Program-made: the position numbers and the translations under genes
Shown: positions 13,516-21,144 of the stretch, piece after piece
Layout of the letters: each line of letters opens with the position of its first letter
How positions within the stretch are numbered: the first letter of the stretch is position 1
Assembly: GCA_036510675.1 (NCBI GenBank)
Contig: DATCDN010000130.1
Span: 1-25,885, forward strand
Source: JAATGI01 sp036510675
GTDB lineage: Bacteria > Pseudomonadota > Alphaproteobacteria > ATCC43930 > CGMCC-115725
Length of the DNA: 25,885 nucleotides
Direction: 5' to 3'
The notes under the pieces: model-generated
Told to the model about the DNA's origin: nothing
The model's input: the letters and a program-made list of their open reading frames with translations, nothing else
Database searches by the model: none

Positions 13516-16061
13516 TCCCTAATGCGACGTATCGGCTACAGTTGAACGGGGATTTTACCTTTGCCCATGCAACCCGGCTGGTGCCGTATCTCGCCCGGCT
13601 GGGCATCAGCCACGTCTATGCGTCGCCCATCCTGGCGGCCCAACCGGGTTCAAAACATGGCTACGATACCATTGATTATAAAACAATAAACCCTGAACTT
13701 GGCGGCGAGAGTGGGTTGCGGGCACTGGTTGTGGCGCTGCGCGCCGCCGGTCTCGGCCTGATCGTCGATTTCGTCCCGAACCATATGTTCGCCGGTCCCG
13801 GCAATTCATGGTGGGACGATGTTTTACGGCACGGCCGCGCCAGTCCCTATGCCATGTACTTCGACATCGATTGGAACTCGGATGGCCCTGATCTTAAAGA
13901 TAAAGTCCTGCTGCCGATCCTTGGGCGGCCCTATGGCGAGGCGCTTGCCGCCGGCGACCTCAAACTCGAACCCACCGCGGATGATGGCGGGGTGATCCGT
14001 TATTTCGACCGCGCGTTGCCGGTCGCGCCCGAATCGATGGCCGTCCGGGACGCCGGTCTGCCGGCTTTGCTCGACCGCCAGCATTACCGCCTGGCCTGGT
14101 GGCGCGCGGCCGCCGACCAGATCAACTGGCGGCGCTTTTTCGACATTTCCGACCTAGTTGGCCTGCGGCAGGAAGAGGCGGCGGTGTTCGACGCCACCCA
14201 CGCGACCTTGTTGCGCCTTTATGCGGAAGGGCTGATCGACGGGGTGCGGCTCGATCATGTCGATGGGTTGGCCGACCCTGGCGCCTATTGCCGGAAACTC
14301 CGCGCGCGGCTGGCGGCGGTTGAGCCGGCACGGCCAGCGTCGGCGCTCAGCGGCCCGGCCTATCTGGTGGTGGAGAAAATTCTCGGGCGGGGCGAACAAT
14401 TGCCGAGCGGCTGGCTGGTCGATGGCGCGATCGGCTATGACTTCATGAACGAGGTCAGCGGCCTGTTCCACGATCCCGCCGGCGAGGCGCCGCTCACCAC
14501 GCTGTGGACCGAGATCAGCGGCCGTACGGCCTCCTTCGACGCCGAGGAAACCCAAGCGCGCGGCGAGATTCGCGAGCGCAGTTTCGCCGGCCAATTCGAG
14601 GCGCTGGTGTCGCGGCTCGCGGCCGTGGCGGGGAATTCGCCGGAGACGCGGGACATCGGACGGCCAACCCTGCGACGCTGCCTCGCGGCATTACTGGCGA
14701 AATTCCGTGTCTATCGCACCTATCCGGGCGGCAAGGAATCCAACGACCGGTTCCTCGATGACGCGCTGCGCGCCGCGCGCCCGCTATGCTTTGCCGGCGA
14801 TGGCGACAGCCTTGACCTTCTCGGTCGCTGGCTGCGGCACGGTTCGGATGATGCAGCCCACGACCGGGTACGAACCATGTTCCAGCAGCTAACCGCGCCG
14901 TTGGCGGCAAAATCGGTTGAGGACACCGCGTTCTATCGCTATGGGCGGCTGCTGTCGCGGAACGATGTCGGCTTCGACGCGGCGCGCTTCGCCATCGCGC
15001 CAGCGGAATTTCACGCGGCGATGCGCGAGCGGCTGAGCCATTTTCCCCACGCGTTGCTCGAAACCGCGACCCACGATCATAAGCGCGGCGAGGACGTCCG
15101 GGCGCGCTTGGCGGTGCTGAGCGAGCTTGCGCCCGAATGGCGCGAGATGGTGCGCGCGGCGATGGACCTCAACGCGCCATTGCGTCGGATGATCGATGGC
15201 GCACCGACGCCCAGTCCCGGCGACGAATACATGCTTTATCAAACCATCGTTGGCGCCTGGCCCACCGAATTGACGCTCGACGATGCCGCCGGCTGCGAGA
15301 CTTTTGCGGGCCGGCTCCTTGCTTGGCAGCAAAAGGCCGCGCGCGAGGCCAAGCTGGCAACGGATTGGACGGCGCCGAACGAGCCCTATGAACAGGCGGC
15401 GCGCGATTTCCTGACACGCCTCTTCGCCGAGAAATCGGCAAGCCTCGCTTTATTGGCTGGGTTCGCGTGGCGCATCGGCCCGGTCGGCGCGGTCAACGGC
15501 CTTTCCCAGCTCCTGTTGAAGCTGACCGCGCCCGGCGTGCCCGATCTCTATCAGGGCACCGAGTTCTGGGACCTCAGCTTGATGGACCCAGACAATCGCC
15601 GCCCGGTTGATTACGCGCCGCGCCTGGCGGCCCTCGACCAAGCGGAGTTGCCGCTTCAAGGCGCCGCCCCATGGCGCGATGGCCGGTTCAAGCTCGGCGT
15701 GATCGCACGCTGCCTGACGGCCCGCAACCGATCGCCCGCGCTGTTCGCGGCCGGCGACTATCAGCCCTTGGCGGTGACCGGCGCGGCCGCCGACCATGTC
15801 ATGGCGTTCGCCCGCCGCGACGCGGACGCCGTGGCAATTGTCGTCGTCACCCGATCGGCGAGCCACCTCCTGTCGGGGGACGATCTTCTTGAGATCGCCC
15901 GCAATCGTTGGCGCGATACGCGCCTCGAATTTACGAGCAAGGAATCCGCCGGCCGCGAATTCGAGGATGTGCTGGGCGGTGGCACGATACGCATCACCTC
16001 GGATATGCCGATCGGGGACCTGCTGCGCGGCCTGCCGATCGGGCTGTTCATTCGCCGCTGA
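13512..16061 (+). CDS. treY: Malto-oligosyltrehalose synthase, GTG start
   Basis: This GH13_26 enzyme of 849 aa isomerises the reducing-end glucose of a maltodextrin into an alpha,alpha-1,1 link, making malto-oligosyltrehalose for TreZ. The start ATYRLQLNGDFTFAHATRLV is diagnostic for TreY, as is the next segment (ISHVYASPILAAQPGSKHGYD). Further motifs are LIVDFVPNHM, GVRLDHVDGLADP with nucleophile Asp248, VVEKILGRGEQLP with Glu288, KSVEDTAFYRYGRL and PDLYQGTEFWDLSLMDPDNR. GTG 13512 overlaps the malQ stop (GTGA), with a weak GGGAG about ten bases upstream. This is the last gene of the operon. It converges with a minus-strand gene only 16 bases away, and no strong terminator hairpin is visible in that gap. 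All catalytic residues are intact. Confidence 0.95.
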   Translation: MIPNATYRLQLNGDFTFAHATRLVPYLARLGISHVYASPILAAQPGSKHGYDTIDYKTINPELGGESGLRALVVALRAAGLGLIVDFVPNHMFAGPGNSWWDDVLRHGRASPYAMYFDIDWNSDGPDLKDKVLLPILGRPYGEALAAGDLKLEPTADDGGVIRYFDRALPVAPESMAVRDAGLPALLDRQHYRLAWWRAAADQINWRRFFDISDLVGLRQEEAAVFDATHATLLRLYAEGLIDGVRLDHVDGLADPGAYCRKLRARLAAVEPARPASALSGPAYLVVEKILGRGEQLPSGWLVDGAIGYDFMNEVSGLFHDPAGEAPLTTLWTEISGRTASFDAEETQARGEIRERSFAGQFEALVSRLAAVAGNSPETRDIGRPTLRRCLAALLAKFRVYRTYPGGKESNDRFLDDALRAARPLCFAGDGDSLDLLGRWLRHGSDDAAHDRVRTMFQQLTAPLAAKSVEDTAFYRYGRLLSRNDVGFDAARFAIAPAEFHAAMRERLSHFPHALLETATHDHKRGEDVRARLAVLSELAPEWREMVRAAMDLNAPLRRMIDGAPTPSPGDEYMLYQTIVGAWPTELTLDDAAGCETFAGRLLAWQQKAAREAKLATDWTAPNEPYEQAARDFLTRLFAEKSASLALLAGFAWRIGPVGAVNGLSQLLLKLTAPGVPDLYQGTEFWDLSLMDPDNRRPVDYAPRLAALDQAELPLQGAAPWRDGRFKLGVIARCLTARNRSPALFAAGDYQPLAVTGAAADHVMAFARRDADAVAIVVVTRSASHLLSGDDLLEIARNRWRDTRLEFTSKESAGREFEDVLGGGTIRITSDMPIGDLLRGLPIGLFIRR

Positions 16062-16077
16062 GCCGACTCGGCCAACC

Positions 16078-16785
16078 TTAGACGAATGCGGTCCCGTCGG
16101 CCGATGACGCCACCGCGCGCGGCAGATAGAGGCGAATCTCGCATCGATCGTCAGGTCCGGGGACGGCGGTCAGCCAGCCGTTCGCGTGTTCGGCGAAATG
16201 TTGCAGCAGGGTCGCGTCGAGGAGCGGCACGCTATCGCTCGGCAGGCCGTCACAGCGCAAGGACAGCACGATCCGCGCGTCCGCTGCTTCAGGCGGCGAT
16301 AGCTCTCCGGCGGCCAAATCCCCCGCCTTCAACAGGATGGTTCCGTTGCGGGACATACTGCGCGATAGCGTCGTCACGAGGTCCAGCAAGCTGAGCTCCA
16401 GCAATGTCGCATCGACGATCACCGGCCCGACATCGCCCGCCTCGTAACTGACGCTGAGATCACGTCCGACCGAGACCGATGCCGTGGCGAAAATGCGCGC
16501 CAGCAACTCCGCCAAATTCACCAGGCCGGGATCGTAGACACCGTGTCCCGAATATTCGAGGACGCGTTGCAGCATCGCGGCCGCCTTCATCGCCGAATTG
16601 ATCGCCGTCTTCGCGCTCTCGGCTTCCTTGCCACCCGGGGGAAGCGTGCGGGCCGAACGCTCGAGGCTCCAGACCGCGACGGCCAGGGCATTATTGGCGT
16701 CATGGATGATGCCCGCGGTCACTTGACCCACGGCCATCATGCGCAATTGGTGCGGAAGCGCGCTTTCAGGATCTCGTTGCGACAA
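16078..16785 (-). CDS. Small histidine-kinase-like protein with an H-box but no recognisable ATP-binding boxes
   Basis: This is a 235-aa cytoplasmic protein with no membrane segment or signal peptide. Residues about 12-85 form a HisKA-like dimerisation helix pair with VTAGIIHDANNALAVAVWSLE, where His28 fits the phospho-acceptor of HDFNN-type kinases. The C-terminal half (about 100-225) has the spacing of a HATPase_c domain and ends in EIRLYLPRA like real kinases, but the N-box position reads LLDLVTTLSRSM (no Asn) and no DxGxG or GTGLGL motif exists. It therefore probably cannot bind ATP normally. It could be a histidine phosphotransferase of the ChpT kind, a phosphatase, or a decaying kinase. 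The start is TTG 16785 with AAGGA seven bases upstream; the ATG pair at about residues 16-17 is an alternative. It lies downstream of the hybrid kinase on the same strand. Confidence 0.72.
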   Translation of the reverse strand: MSQRDPESALPHQLRMMAVGQVTAGIIHDANNALAVAVWSLERSARTLPPGGKEAESAKTAINSAMKAAAMLQRVLEYSGHGVYDPGLVNLAELLARIFATASVSVGRDLSVSYEAGDVGPVIVDATLLELSLLDLVTTLSRSMSRNGTILLKAGDLAAGELSPPEAADARIVLSLRCDGLPSDSVPLLDATLLQHFAEHANGWLTAVPGPDDRCEIRLYLPRAVASSADGTAFV

Positions 16786-17009
16786 ATTCTTGTCCTTGGC
16801 GATCAGACCGACGTTTTTTCGATGATTGGCGCCAGACTGCTATCTTCGTTCTGATCGCGCGATATTCAATCCACGCGATCATCCGCAGCGTCCGTCCCTA
16901 GTGGAAAAAAAGTAGCGGCGTTACTTTCTTTCGGCAACGCATTTTTTCGTACGACATAAAAAACCCGGGTATTTCCTAATGATTGGAGAGTTACGCTAAA
17001 TGCGCACCA
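16786..17009. other. 224-base intergenic spacer between two minus-strand signalling genes
   Basis: This spacer separates the hybrid-kinase stop from the TTG start of the small kinase-like protein. It is clearly more AT-rich than its surroundings around 16900-16980. It holds a zero-loop palindrome, ACCCGGGT, flanked by A/T runs, which is not a convincing stem-loop terminator. A promoter for the downstream gene must lie here if it is not co-transcribed, but I see no convincing -35/-10 pair. Confidence 0.5.
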
Positions 17010-19643
17010 CTATGACGTGGCATTTGCTCCGCCTTCGTCGAGAACCCGACGGATTTTCGCCGCCAGGCTGGCAAAGGTAAACGGCTTCACCAGCAATTCA
17101 ACCCCCGGATCGAGGCGGCCATGATGAACGATGGCGTTTCGCGCATATCCACTGGTGAATAAAATCTTCAGATCCGCCCTGCGGCGGCGCACCTCATCGG
17201 CCAATTGCCGCCCGTTCATACCGCCGGGCAAGCCGACATCGGTGAACAACAGCACAATGTCGCGATTAGCATCCAAGAGGCGCAAGGCGGTTTGACCGTC
17301 CTGGGCGGCGATAATGCGATAGCCGAGTTCGCCCAGCATCTCGACGGTGAAGCTGCGGACATCGGGATCGTCCTCAACCACCAGGATGGTTTCTTCTTGG
17401 GCGCGGGGGATGGGAGCCGTCATGGTCTGATCATCGATCCGCTTTTCGGTGGAATGATGGCGGGGCAGATAGATCTTGATCGTCGTACCCGTGCCGATCT
17501 CGCTATAAATTCGGACATGACCGCCGGATTGCCGGATGAAACCATAGACCTGGGATAATCCCAACCCGGTGCCCTGCCCTACTTCCTTCGTGGTAAAAAA
17601 CGGATCGAACGCCTTGGACATGGTGTCCGGGTTCATGCCGACGCCGGTGTCGCTGACGAACAGGCCGACATACTGTCCGGCCGGCACATCGGCCGCCGCC
17701 GCGTAGCCATCGTCAAAATAAACATTCGCCGTCTCGATCGTCAGCTTGCCGCCATCGGGCATCGCGTCGCGCGCGTTGATCGCGAGATTGAGGACCGCGC
17801 TTTCGAGCTGATTGGCGTCGACGAAGGCAGGCCACAGGCCGGCCGCCAGCACTGTTTCCACGACGATGGTTTCGCCGAGTGTCCGCCGCAGCATTTCCGA
17901 CATTCCGGTCATCAGATCGTTGATCGACAGCGATTTCGGCTCCAGCGCCTGACGCCGGGCAAAGGCGAGCAGCCGCTGAGTCAGGACCGCCGCCCGCATG
18001 GCGGCGTGGAGCGCCGCGTTGGCCGGCCGCTCCAGGTCGCTGGAACCCTCGGGCAAGCGGCGCAGAATGCTCTCCAGATTCCCCGAAATCACCGTCAGCA
18101 GATTGTTGAAATCATGGGCAACGCCGCCGGTCAATTGACCGATCGCTTCCATCTTGTGCGCTTGGCGCAATTGCTCTTCGGTGTTTCGCTGTTCGGTTAA
18201 ATCCCGGGTTATCTTGGCGAACCCCAGCAATTCTCCCGATGGATCGCGGATCGTGGCGATCGTGACGCTTGCCCAGAATAGCGTGCCGTCCTTGCGCACA
18301 CGCCAACCTTCGGTTTCGAACTTCCCGCTCCGCGCCGCGTTCGCGAGCATTTTTTCGGGCAGGCCGGCGCGCCGATCCTCCTCCCGATAGAACCGCGAGA
18401 AATGCTCGCCGATAATTTCCTCGGCGTCGTAACCCTTGATGCGTTTCGCGCTCGCGTTCCACGTTACGATCGCGCCGCGTTCATCCAGCATGAAAATCGC
18501 GTAGTCGGTGGCGGCTTCGATGACGAGACGAAACCGGTCTTCGCTTTCCCGAAGCTGATCCGAGCGCGCCCGAAGCTGCTGGGTTCGCTCTTCCACGCGC
18601 TGTTCGAGCGTCTCGTTAAGCCCCTGCAACGCCTGTTCGGCATCGGCCCGCGCCCGATGCAGGCGGGCATTGTCGATCGCTACCGAGGCTTGGGCCGCGA
18701 TCAAGGTTACGATGCGCTCGCTGCGTTCGGTAAAGACACCGGGATTGGCATGGCCGAAAAACAGCCCACCCAGCACCTCGCCAGAGCGCGAGATCACCGG
18801 CACCGCGAGATAGGAGCGCACCGGCAAATGCCCCTTCGGCATGCCATGATAAGGCGAATTCTGGCCATAGCGCGGATCGGTCAAAATATCGTCGGACCGC
18901 AACGTGCCGAGGCCACGGAAGGTGCGCTCGAAGATCGCGGTATTGCGCGGCATCGGAAATTTCGAGAAGGCTTCGCGCGGCACGCCGGACAGCGTGTACA
19001 GCGTGTAGGCCTCGCTCTCTGCGTCCATGGTATTATAAAAAAAAGCACCGAACTGCGCGGCGGTGAGTTCGGTGCCGGCATCGGTTACGATCTGAACCAG
19101 GCGCGCCAGGTCAAGTTCCGCGGCCACCGCCACGCCCGTCCGGTTGAGAATTTCGAGCATGCGTGCCTCTTCACGCACCTCGTTGACGCGGGCCTCCAGC
19201 ATTTCGTTGACGGCGAGCAACCGCGCTTCCAGCACCTTGCGGTCCGTGATGTCGAAATAGGACCCAAATAGCCATTGCGGCGCGCCCGGCTCATCTCTCC
19301 TGACATGCCCCTTGCCGGCGAGCCAATGGACGCCGCCATCGGGGTGATGCACGCGAAGCTCGACGTAATACGATCCGCCGGTTTTTGCCGCTTCGATCGC
19401 GGCCCTGACCTTCGGAAGATCGTCGATGAAGATCGCGCTTTCCCAATCGGCGAAGCGCGGCATTCGTGCATCCTTATCGAAGCCGAACAGCACCGCGAGT
19501 TGGGGCGTCGTATCCCATAGATAGGTCGTCAAATCGAGGCGGAAGGTGCCGGTGCCGCCTTCCAACTGCGCCACGCGCAGCCAATCATCGGCGCCCGGAT
19601 CCCGCCGTTCGCGGCCGGGTCTCTCGTCCCCGTTTTCGCTCAT
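17010..19643 (-). CDS. Cytoplasmic PAS-GAF-PAS hybrid histidine kinase with C-terminal receiver domain
   Basis: This is an 877-aa sensor with no transmembrane segment, so it senses inside the cell. Domains in order are: PAS with PAC (about 25-150, ending FGSYFDITDRK); a coiled linker; GAF (about 170-330, SYLAVPVISRSGEVLGGLFFGHA); a second coiled coil (330-370); PAS/PAC (375-490, AIFMLDERGAIVTWNASAKR, LGFAKITRDLTEQR); HisKA with GGVAHDFNNLL and phospho-acceptor His510; HATPase_c with N-box NLAINARDAMPDGG, SDTGVGM (Asp665) and GTGLGLSQVYG; and a receiver (about 755-875) with phospho-acceptor Asp802 in LFTDVGLPGG and Lys853 in LVKPF. All catalytic boxes are intact. The start ATG lies 12 bases after the methionine-synthase-like stop, with only a weak Shine-Dalgarno, so the two may be co-transcribed. 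The ligand is unknown. No DNA-binding output gene is in the window. Confidence 0.9.
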   Translation of the reverse strand: MSENGDERPGRERRDPGADDWLRVAQLEGGTGTFRLDLTTYLWDTTPQLAVLFGFDKDARMPRFADWESAIFIDDLPKVRAAIEAAKTGGSYYVELRVHHPDGGVHWLAGKGHVRRDEPGAPQWLFGSYFDITDRKVLEARLLAVNEMLEARVNEVREEARMLEILNRTGVAVAAELDLARLVQIVTDAGTELTAAQFGAFFYNTMDAESEAYTLYTLSGVPREAFSKFPMPRNTAIFERTFRGLGTLRSDDILTDPRYGQNSPYHGMPKGHLPVRSYLAVPVISRSGEVLGGLFFGHANPGVFTERSERIVTLIAAQASVAIDNARLHRARADAEQALQGLNETLEQRVEERTQQLRARSDQLRESEDRFRLVIEAATDYAIFMLDERGAIVTWNASAKRIKGYDAEEIIGEHFSRFYREEDRRAGLPEKMLANAARSGKFETEGWRVRKDGTLFWASVTIATIRDPSGELLGFAKITRDLTEQRNTEEQLRQAHKMEAIGQLTGGVAHDFNNLLTVISGNLESILRRLPEGSSDLERPANAALHAAMRAAVLTQRLLAFARRQALEPKSLSINDLMTGMSEMLRRTLGETIVVETVLAAGLWPAFVDANQLESAVLNLAINARDAMPDGGKLTIETANVYFDDGYAAAADVPAGQYVGLFVSDTGVGMNPDTMSKAFDPFFTTKEVGQGTGLGLSQVYGFIRQSGGHVRIYSEIGTGTTIKIYLPRHHSTEKRIDDQTMTAPIPRAQEETILVVEDDPDVRSFTVEMLGELGYRIIAAQDGQTALRLLDANRDIVLLFTDVGLPGGMNGRQLADEVRRRRADLKILFTSGYARNAIVHHGRLDPGVELLVKPFTFASLAAKIRRVLDEGGANATS

Positions 19644-19655
19644 GACTCTGAGGGG

Positions 19656-20717
19656 CTAGTCACGTTTCCCAGCCAGAATGGTTTTCGCTTCCGTCATGGC
19701 GCGCAATTTGCCCAATGCAACATGCCGGGGCAAGTGATTGAACCCGCAGGAACTCGTAATCAGGGTCTGTTCCGGCGCCAGCCAGCGATGGGCAAGAATG
19801 CGTGCCACCACCTGCTCCGCCGTTTCGATATTCGGGTCCTGCACGTCGATGGCGCCGACCCCGAGCTGATGGTTGCCCAAGAGGCCCTCGTAATGCGGCG
19901 TCATGTCATGTTCGACCAAAAAAGCGTCGCACGCGATGCCGCAGATCAGATCGGCCTTATACCGGCCCGTGTCGAAATATCGATGGCCGATCTGGCCGTC
20001 ATAGTCGGCGCCCACCGCGTAATTTCCCTGGCAGATATGAACCGAGACATGCATGTCCTCTGGCAGGCCCTCGATCGCCATGTTGATGATGTCAACGGCG
20101 GCGCGCACGTCGTCATCCTCGGCGTTGGTGAAATAGGGCTCATCGATCTGGAGGTGCCGACAGCCTTCGGCCGCCAGCATCTTGAAGTTCATGTGCAGCA
20201 GCTTGCCCAGATCGTTCATCATGCGCGGCAGGTTGTGATAATACTCGTCATACGCGACAGCCGCGAGGAGATGGGGGCCGGTCATGGTTATCTTGACCGG
20301 CTTTCGGGCATAGGCGCTGACCATCTTGAACTCATCGACAAGGCCCAGGTCGGTCGCATCGCCGATCGGCCCGCGGCAGACGGCCGCCGGGTGAAAAACA
20401 TTGGGATCGTGACGGGTGATGGGCATCGGCCGGTTGACGTCATTGAACGCCGGAATCTTTTGCCAGAAATAATTCAGCATCGCGTTCGGCGGCGAATGGC
20501 GATTATGGGTGCGTCGGTGCATCTCGCCGCCGGTAACGATATCGATACCAGCGGTTTCCTGCTCCAGGATCGCGGCTTGGCTGGCGCGATATTGCGCATC
20601 AGCCAAATCCCCGGCCGCAATCTGGCCGAGCGTCACAAGTCGGCTCAGCGCCTCGTACCAGCGCGGGACGCTGTGCGCCCCCACGACCGTGGTCGTGTAT
20701 GGGCTATAATGCGGCAT
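19656..20717 (-). CDS. Cobalamin-independent methionine synthase (MetE C-terminal domain) family methyltransferase
   Basis: This 353-aa TIM-barrel protein corresponds to only the catalytic half of MetE (full MetE is about 750 aa). It keeps TTTVVGAHSVPRW near the start, KITMTGPHLL, and LQIDEPYF. Apparent zinc ligands are His227 and Cys229 (HIC), Glu269 (LVEHDM) and Cys324 (SSCGF). The segment LGVGAIDVQDPNIETAEQV matches the MetE region that reads GPGVYDIHSPN. Such short proteins include core-MetE methyltransferases, which take the methyl group from a corrinoid donor, and coenzyme-M-type transferases, so methionine synthesis is possible but not proven. ATG 20717 is preferred over TTG 20747 because a purine-rich GGAGG precedes it. 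It sits 12 bases upstream of the hybrid kinase and downstream of a DUF3309 gene, with no other methionine gene nearby. Confidence 0.85.
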   Translation of the reverse strand: MPHYSPYTTTVVGAHSVPRWYEALSRLVTLGQIAAGDLADAQYRASQAAILEQETAGIDIVTGGEMHRRTHNRHSPPNAMLNYFWQKIPAFNDVNRPMPITRHDPNVFHPAAVCRGPIGDATDLGLVDEFKMVSAYARKPVKITMTGPHLLAAVAYDEYYHNLPRMMNDLGKLLHMNFKMLAAEGCRHLQIDEPYFTNAEDDDVRAAVDIINMAIEGLPEDMHVSVHICQGNYAVGADYDGQIGHRYFDTGRYKADLICGIACDAFLVEHDMTPHYEGLLGNHQLGVGAIDVQDPNIETAEQVVARILAHRWLAPEQTLITSSCGFNHLPRHVALGKLRAMTEAKTILAGKRD

Positions 20718-20720
20718 CCC

Positions 20721-20725
20721 CCTCC
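20721..20725 (-). promoter_or_regulatory. Ribosome binding site deciding the start of the MetE-like gene
   Basis: On the minus strand GGAGG lies three bases before ATG 20717 in a run of purines. The alternative TTG at 20747 has no Shine-Dalgarno and would add ten residues (ARPGRGGRG) that look like translated leader, so the ATG start is preferred. Confidence 0.55.
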
Positions 20726-20761
20726 CACCTCGTCCTGGCCTAGCCAAATGGCCTGGGACGG

Positions 20762-20789
20762 ATAGTAGGACTTGCCCCCCCTTTTACAA
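20762..20789 (-). promoter_or_regulatory. Candidate sigma-70-type promoter for the MetE-like gene
   Basis: On the minus strand TTGTAA (20784-20789) and TACTAT (20762-20767) are 16 bases apart, each matching four of six consensus positions, in the 97-base gap after the DUF3309 gene. The -10 element is about 45 bases before the ATG. It is the only reasonable pair I see in this gap. Such matches arise by chance, so confidence is low. Confidence 0.35.
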
Positions 20790-20814
20790 TGGCCCGCCGC
20801 GACCGCGACCGCCG

Positions 20815-20970
20815 CTAGATGACGCCGACAAGCAAAAGGACGATCAGGATAATGAGAATCAGCCCCGCGCCGCCGGACGGGTAATAGCCCCAACCGCCGC
20901 TATAGGGCCATGTCGGCAATACCCCGATCAGGATGATAATCACGATAATAAGCAATATCGTCCGAAGCAT
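20815..20970 (-). CDS. DUF3309 family small membrane protein
   Basis: This is a 51-aa protein of unknown function. The sequence is MLRTILLIIVIIILIGVLP, then an aromatic/glycine stretch WPYSGGWGYYPSGG, then a second hydrophobic run LILIILIVLLLVGVI. That is two short membrane segments joined by a W/Y/G-rich loop, the hallmark of DUF3309 proteins that are common in alphaproteobacteria. A longer in-frame reading to 21033 exists, but the ATG at 20970 has a strong GGAGG (20977-20981) six bases upstream and matches the family start, so the extra 21 residues are leader sequence. These proteins are often stress-associated, but no specific role is established and none is claimed here. The divergent + strand neighbour is the ABC binding protein. 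Confidence 0.85.
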   Translation of the reverse strand: MLRTILLIIVIIILIGVLPTWPYSGGWGYYPSGGAGLILIILIVLLLVGVI

Positions 20971-21066
20971 CCGTTTCCTCCAATGCGACGCTGGCGTACA
21001 CACACAACATGCAAGAGCGCCAGTCGTCGCCAACGCACCGGAGAATTCGCGCTAGTCAGGAGCCGC

Positions 21067-21096
21067 TTGAATGCGCAAAATGCGGAAGGCATTCAA
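21067..21096. promoter_or_regulatory. Perfect 8-bp inverted repeat TTGAATGC-N14-GCATTCAA, candidate operator
   Basis: The arms at 21067-21074 and 21089-21096 are perfectly complementary with a 14-base spacer, and the centre-to-centre distance is 22 bases, about two helical turns. It lies in the 174-base divergent region between the DUF3309 gene and the ABC transporter operon, about 50 bases before the binding-protein start. That position and geometry suit a dimeric regulator site. It could also fold in RNA. No regulator gene is adjacent. Confidence 0.4.
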
Positions 21097-21100
21097 AAAT

Positions 21101-21127
21101 AAGGGCCGCGCCCCCGAGCGGCCCCTT
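21101..21127 (+). repeat. GC-rich leader hairpin just before the ABC binding-protein RBS
   Basis: Left arm AAGGGCCGC (21101-21109) pairs with right arm GCGGCCCCTT (21118-21127), with one bulged C and an 8-base loop. It ends only a few bases before the GGAGAGGAA Shine-Dalgarno region of the binding-protein gene. No U-run follows, so it is not a classical terminator. It may affect translation or mRNA stability. Confidence 0.45.
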
Positions 21128-21144
21128 GGACGGAGAGGAAACCG

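Noticed and set aside
13655..13700. AT-rich patch near the treY start containing TATAAA, considered as an internal promoter or foreign insert
   Set aside because: It encodes the conserved TreY segment GYDTIDYKTINPELGG in frame and has no -35 match at the correct distance. Similar mild patches occur in other genes of the operon.
16062..16077. GCCGA-C-TCGGC palindrome between treY and the convergent gene as a terminator
   Set aside because: A one-base loop cannot fold and no U-run follows. It may be chance in GC-rich DNA.
16940..16985. Possible terminator at the ACCCGGGT palindrome with flanking A/T runs
   Set aside because: The palindrome has no loop and only about four strong pairs, so it cannot form a normal intrinsic terminator stem.
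18402..20765. Plus-strand open frames of 289 and 347 codons opposite the hybrid kinase and the MetE-like gene
   Set aside because: The minus-strand genes show complete domain motifs (H-box, GAF, receiver, zinc ligands), while the plus frames show none.
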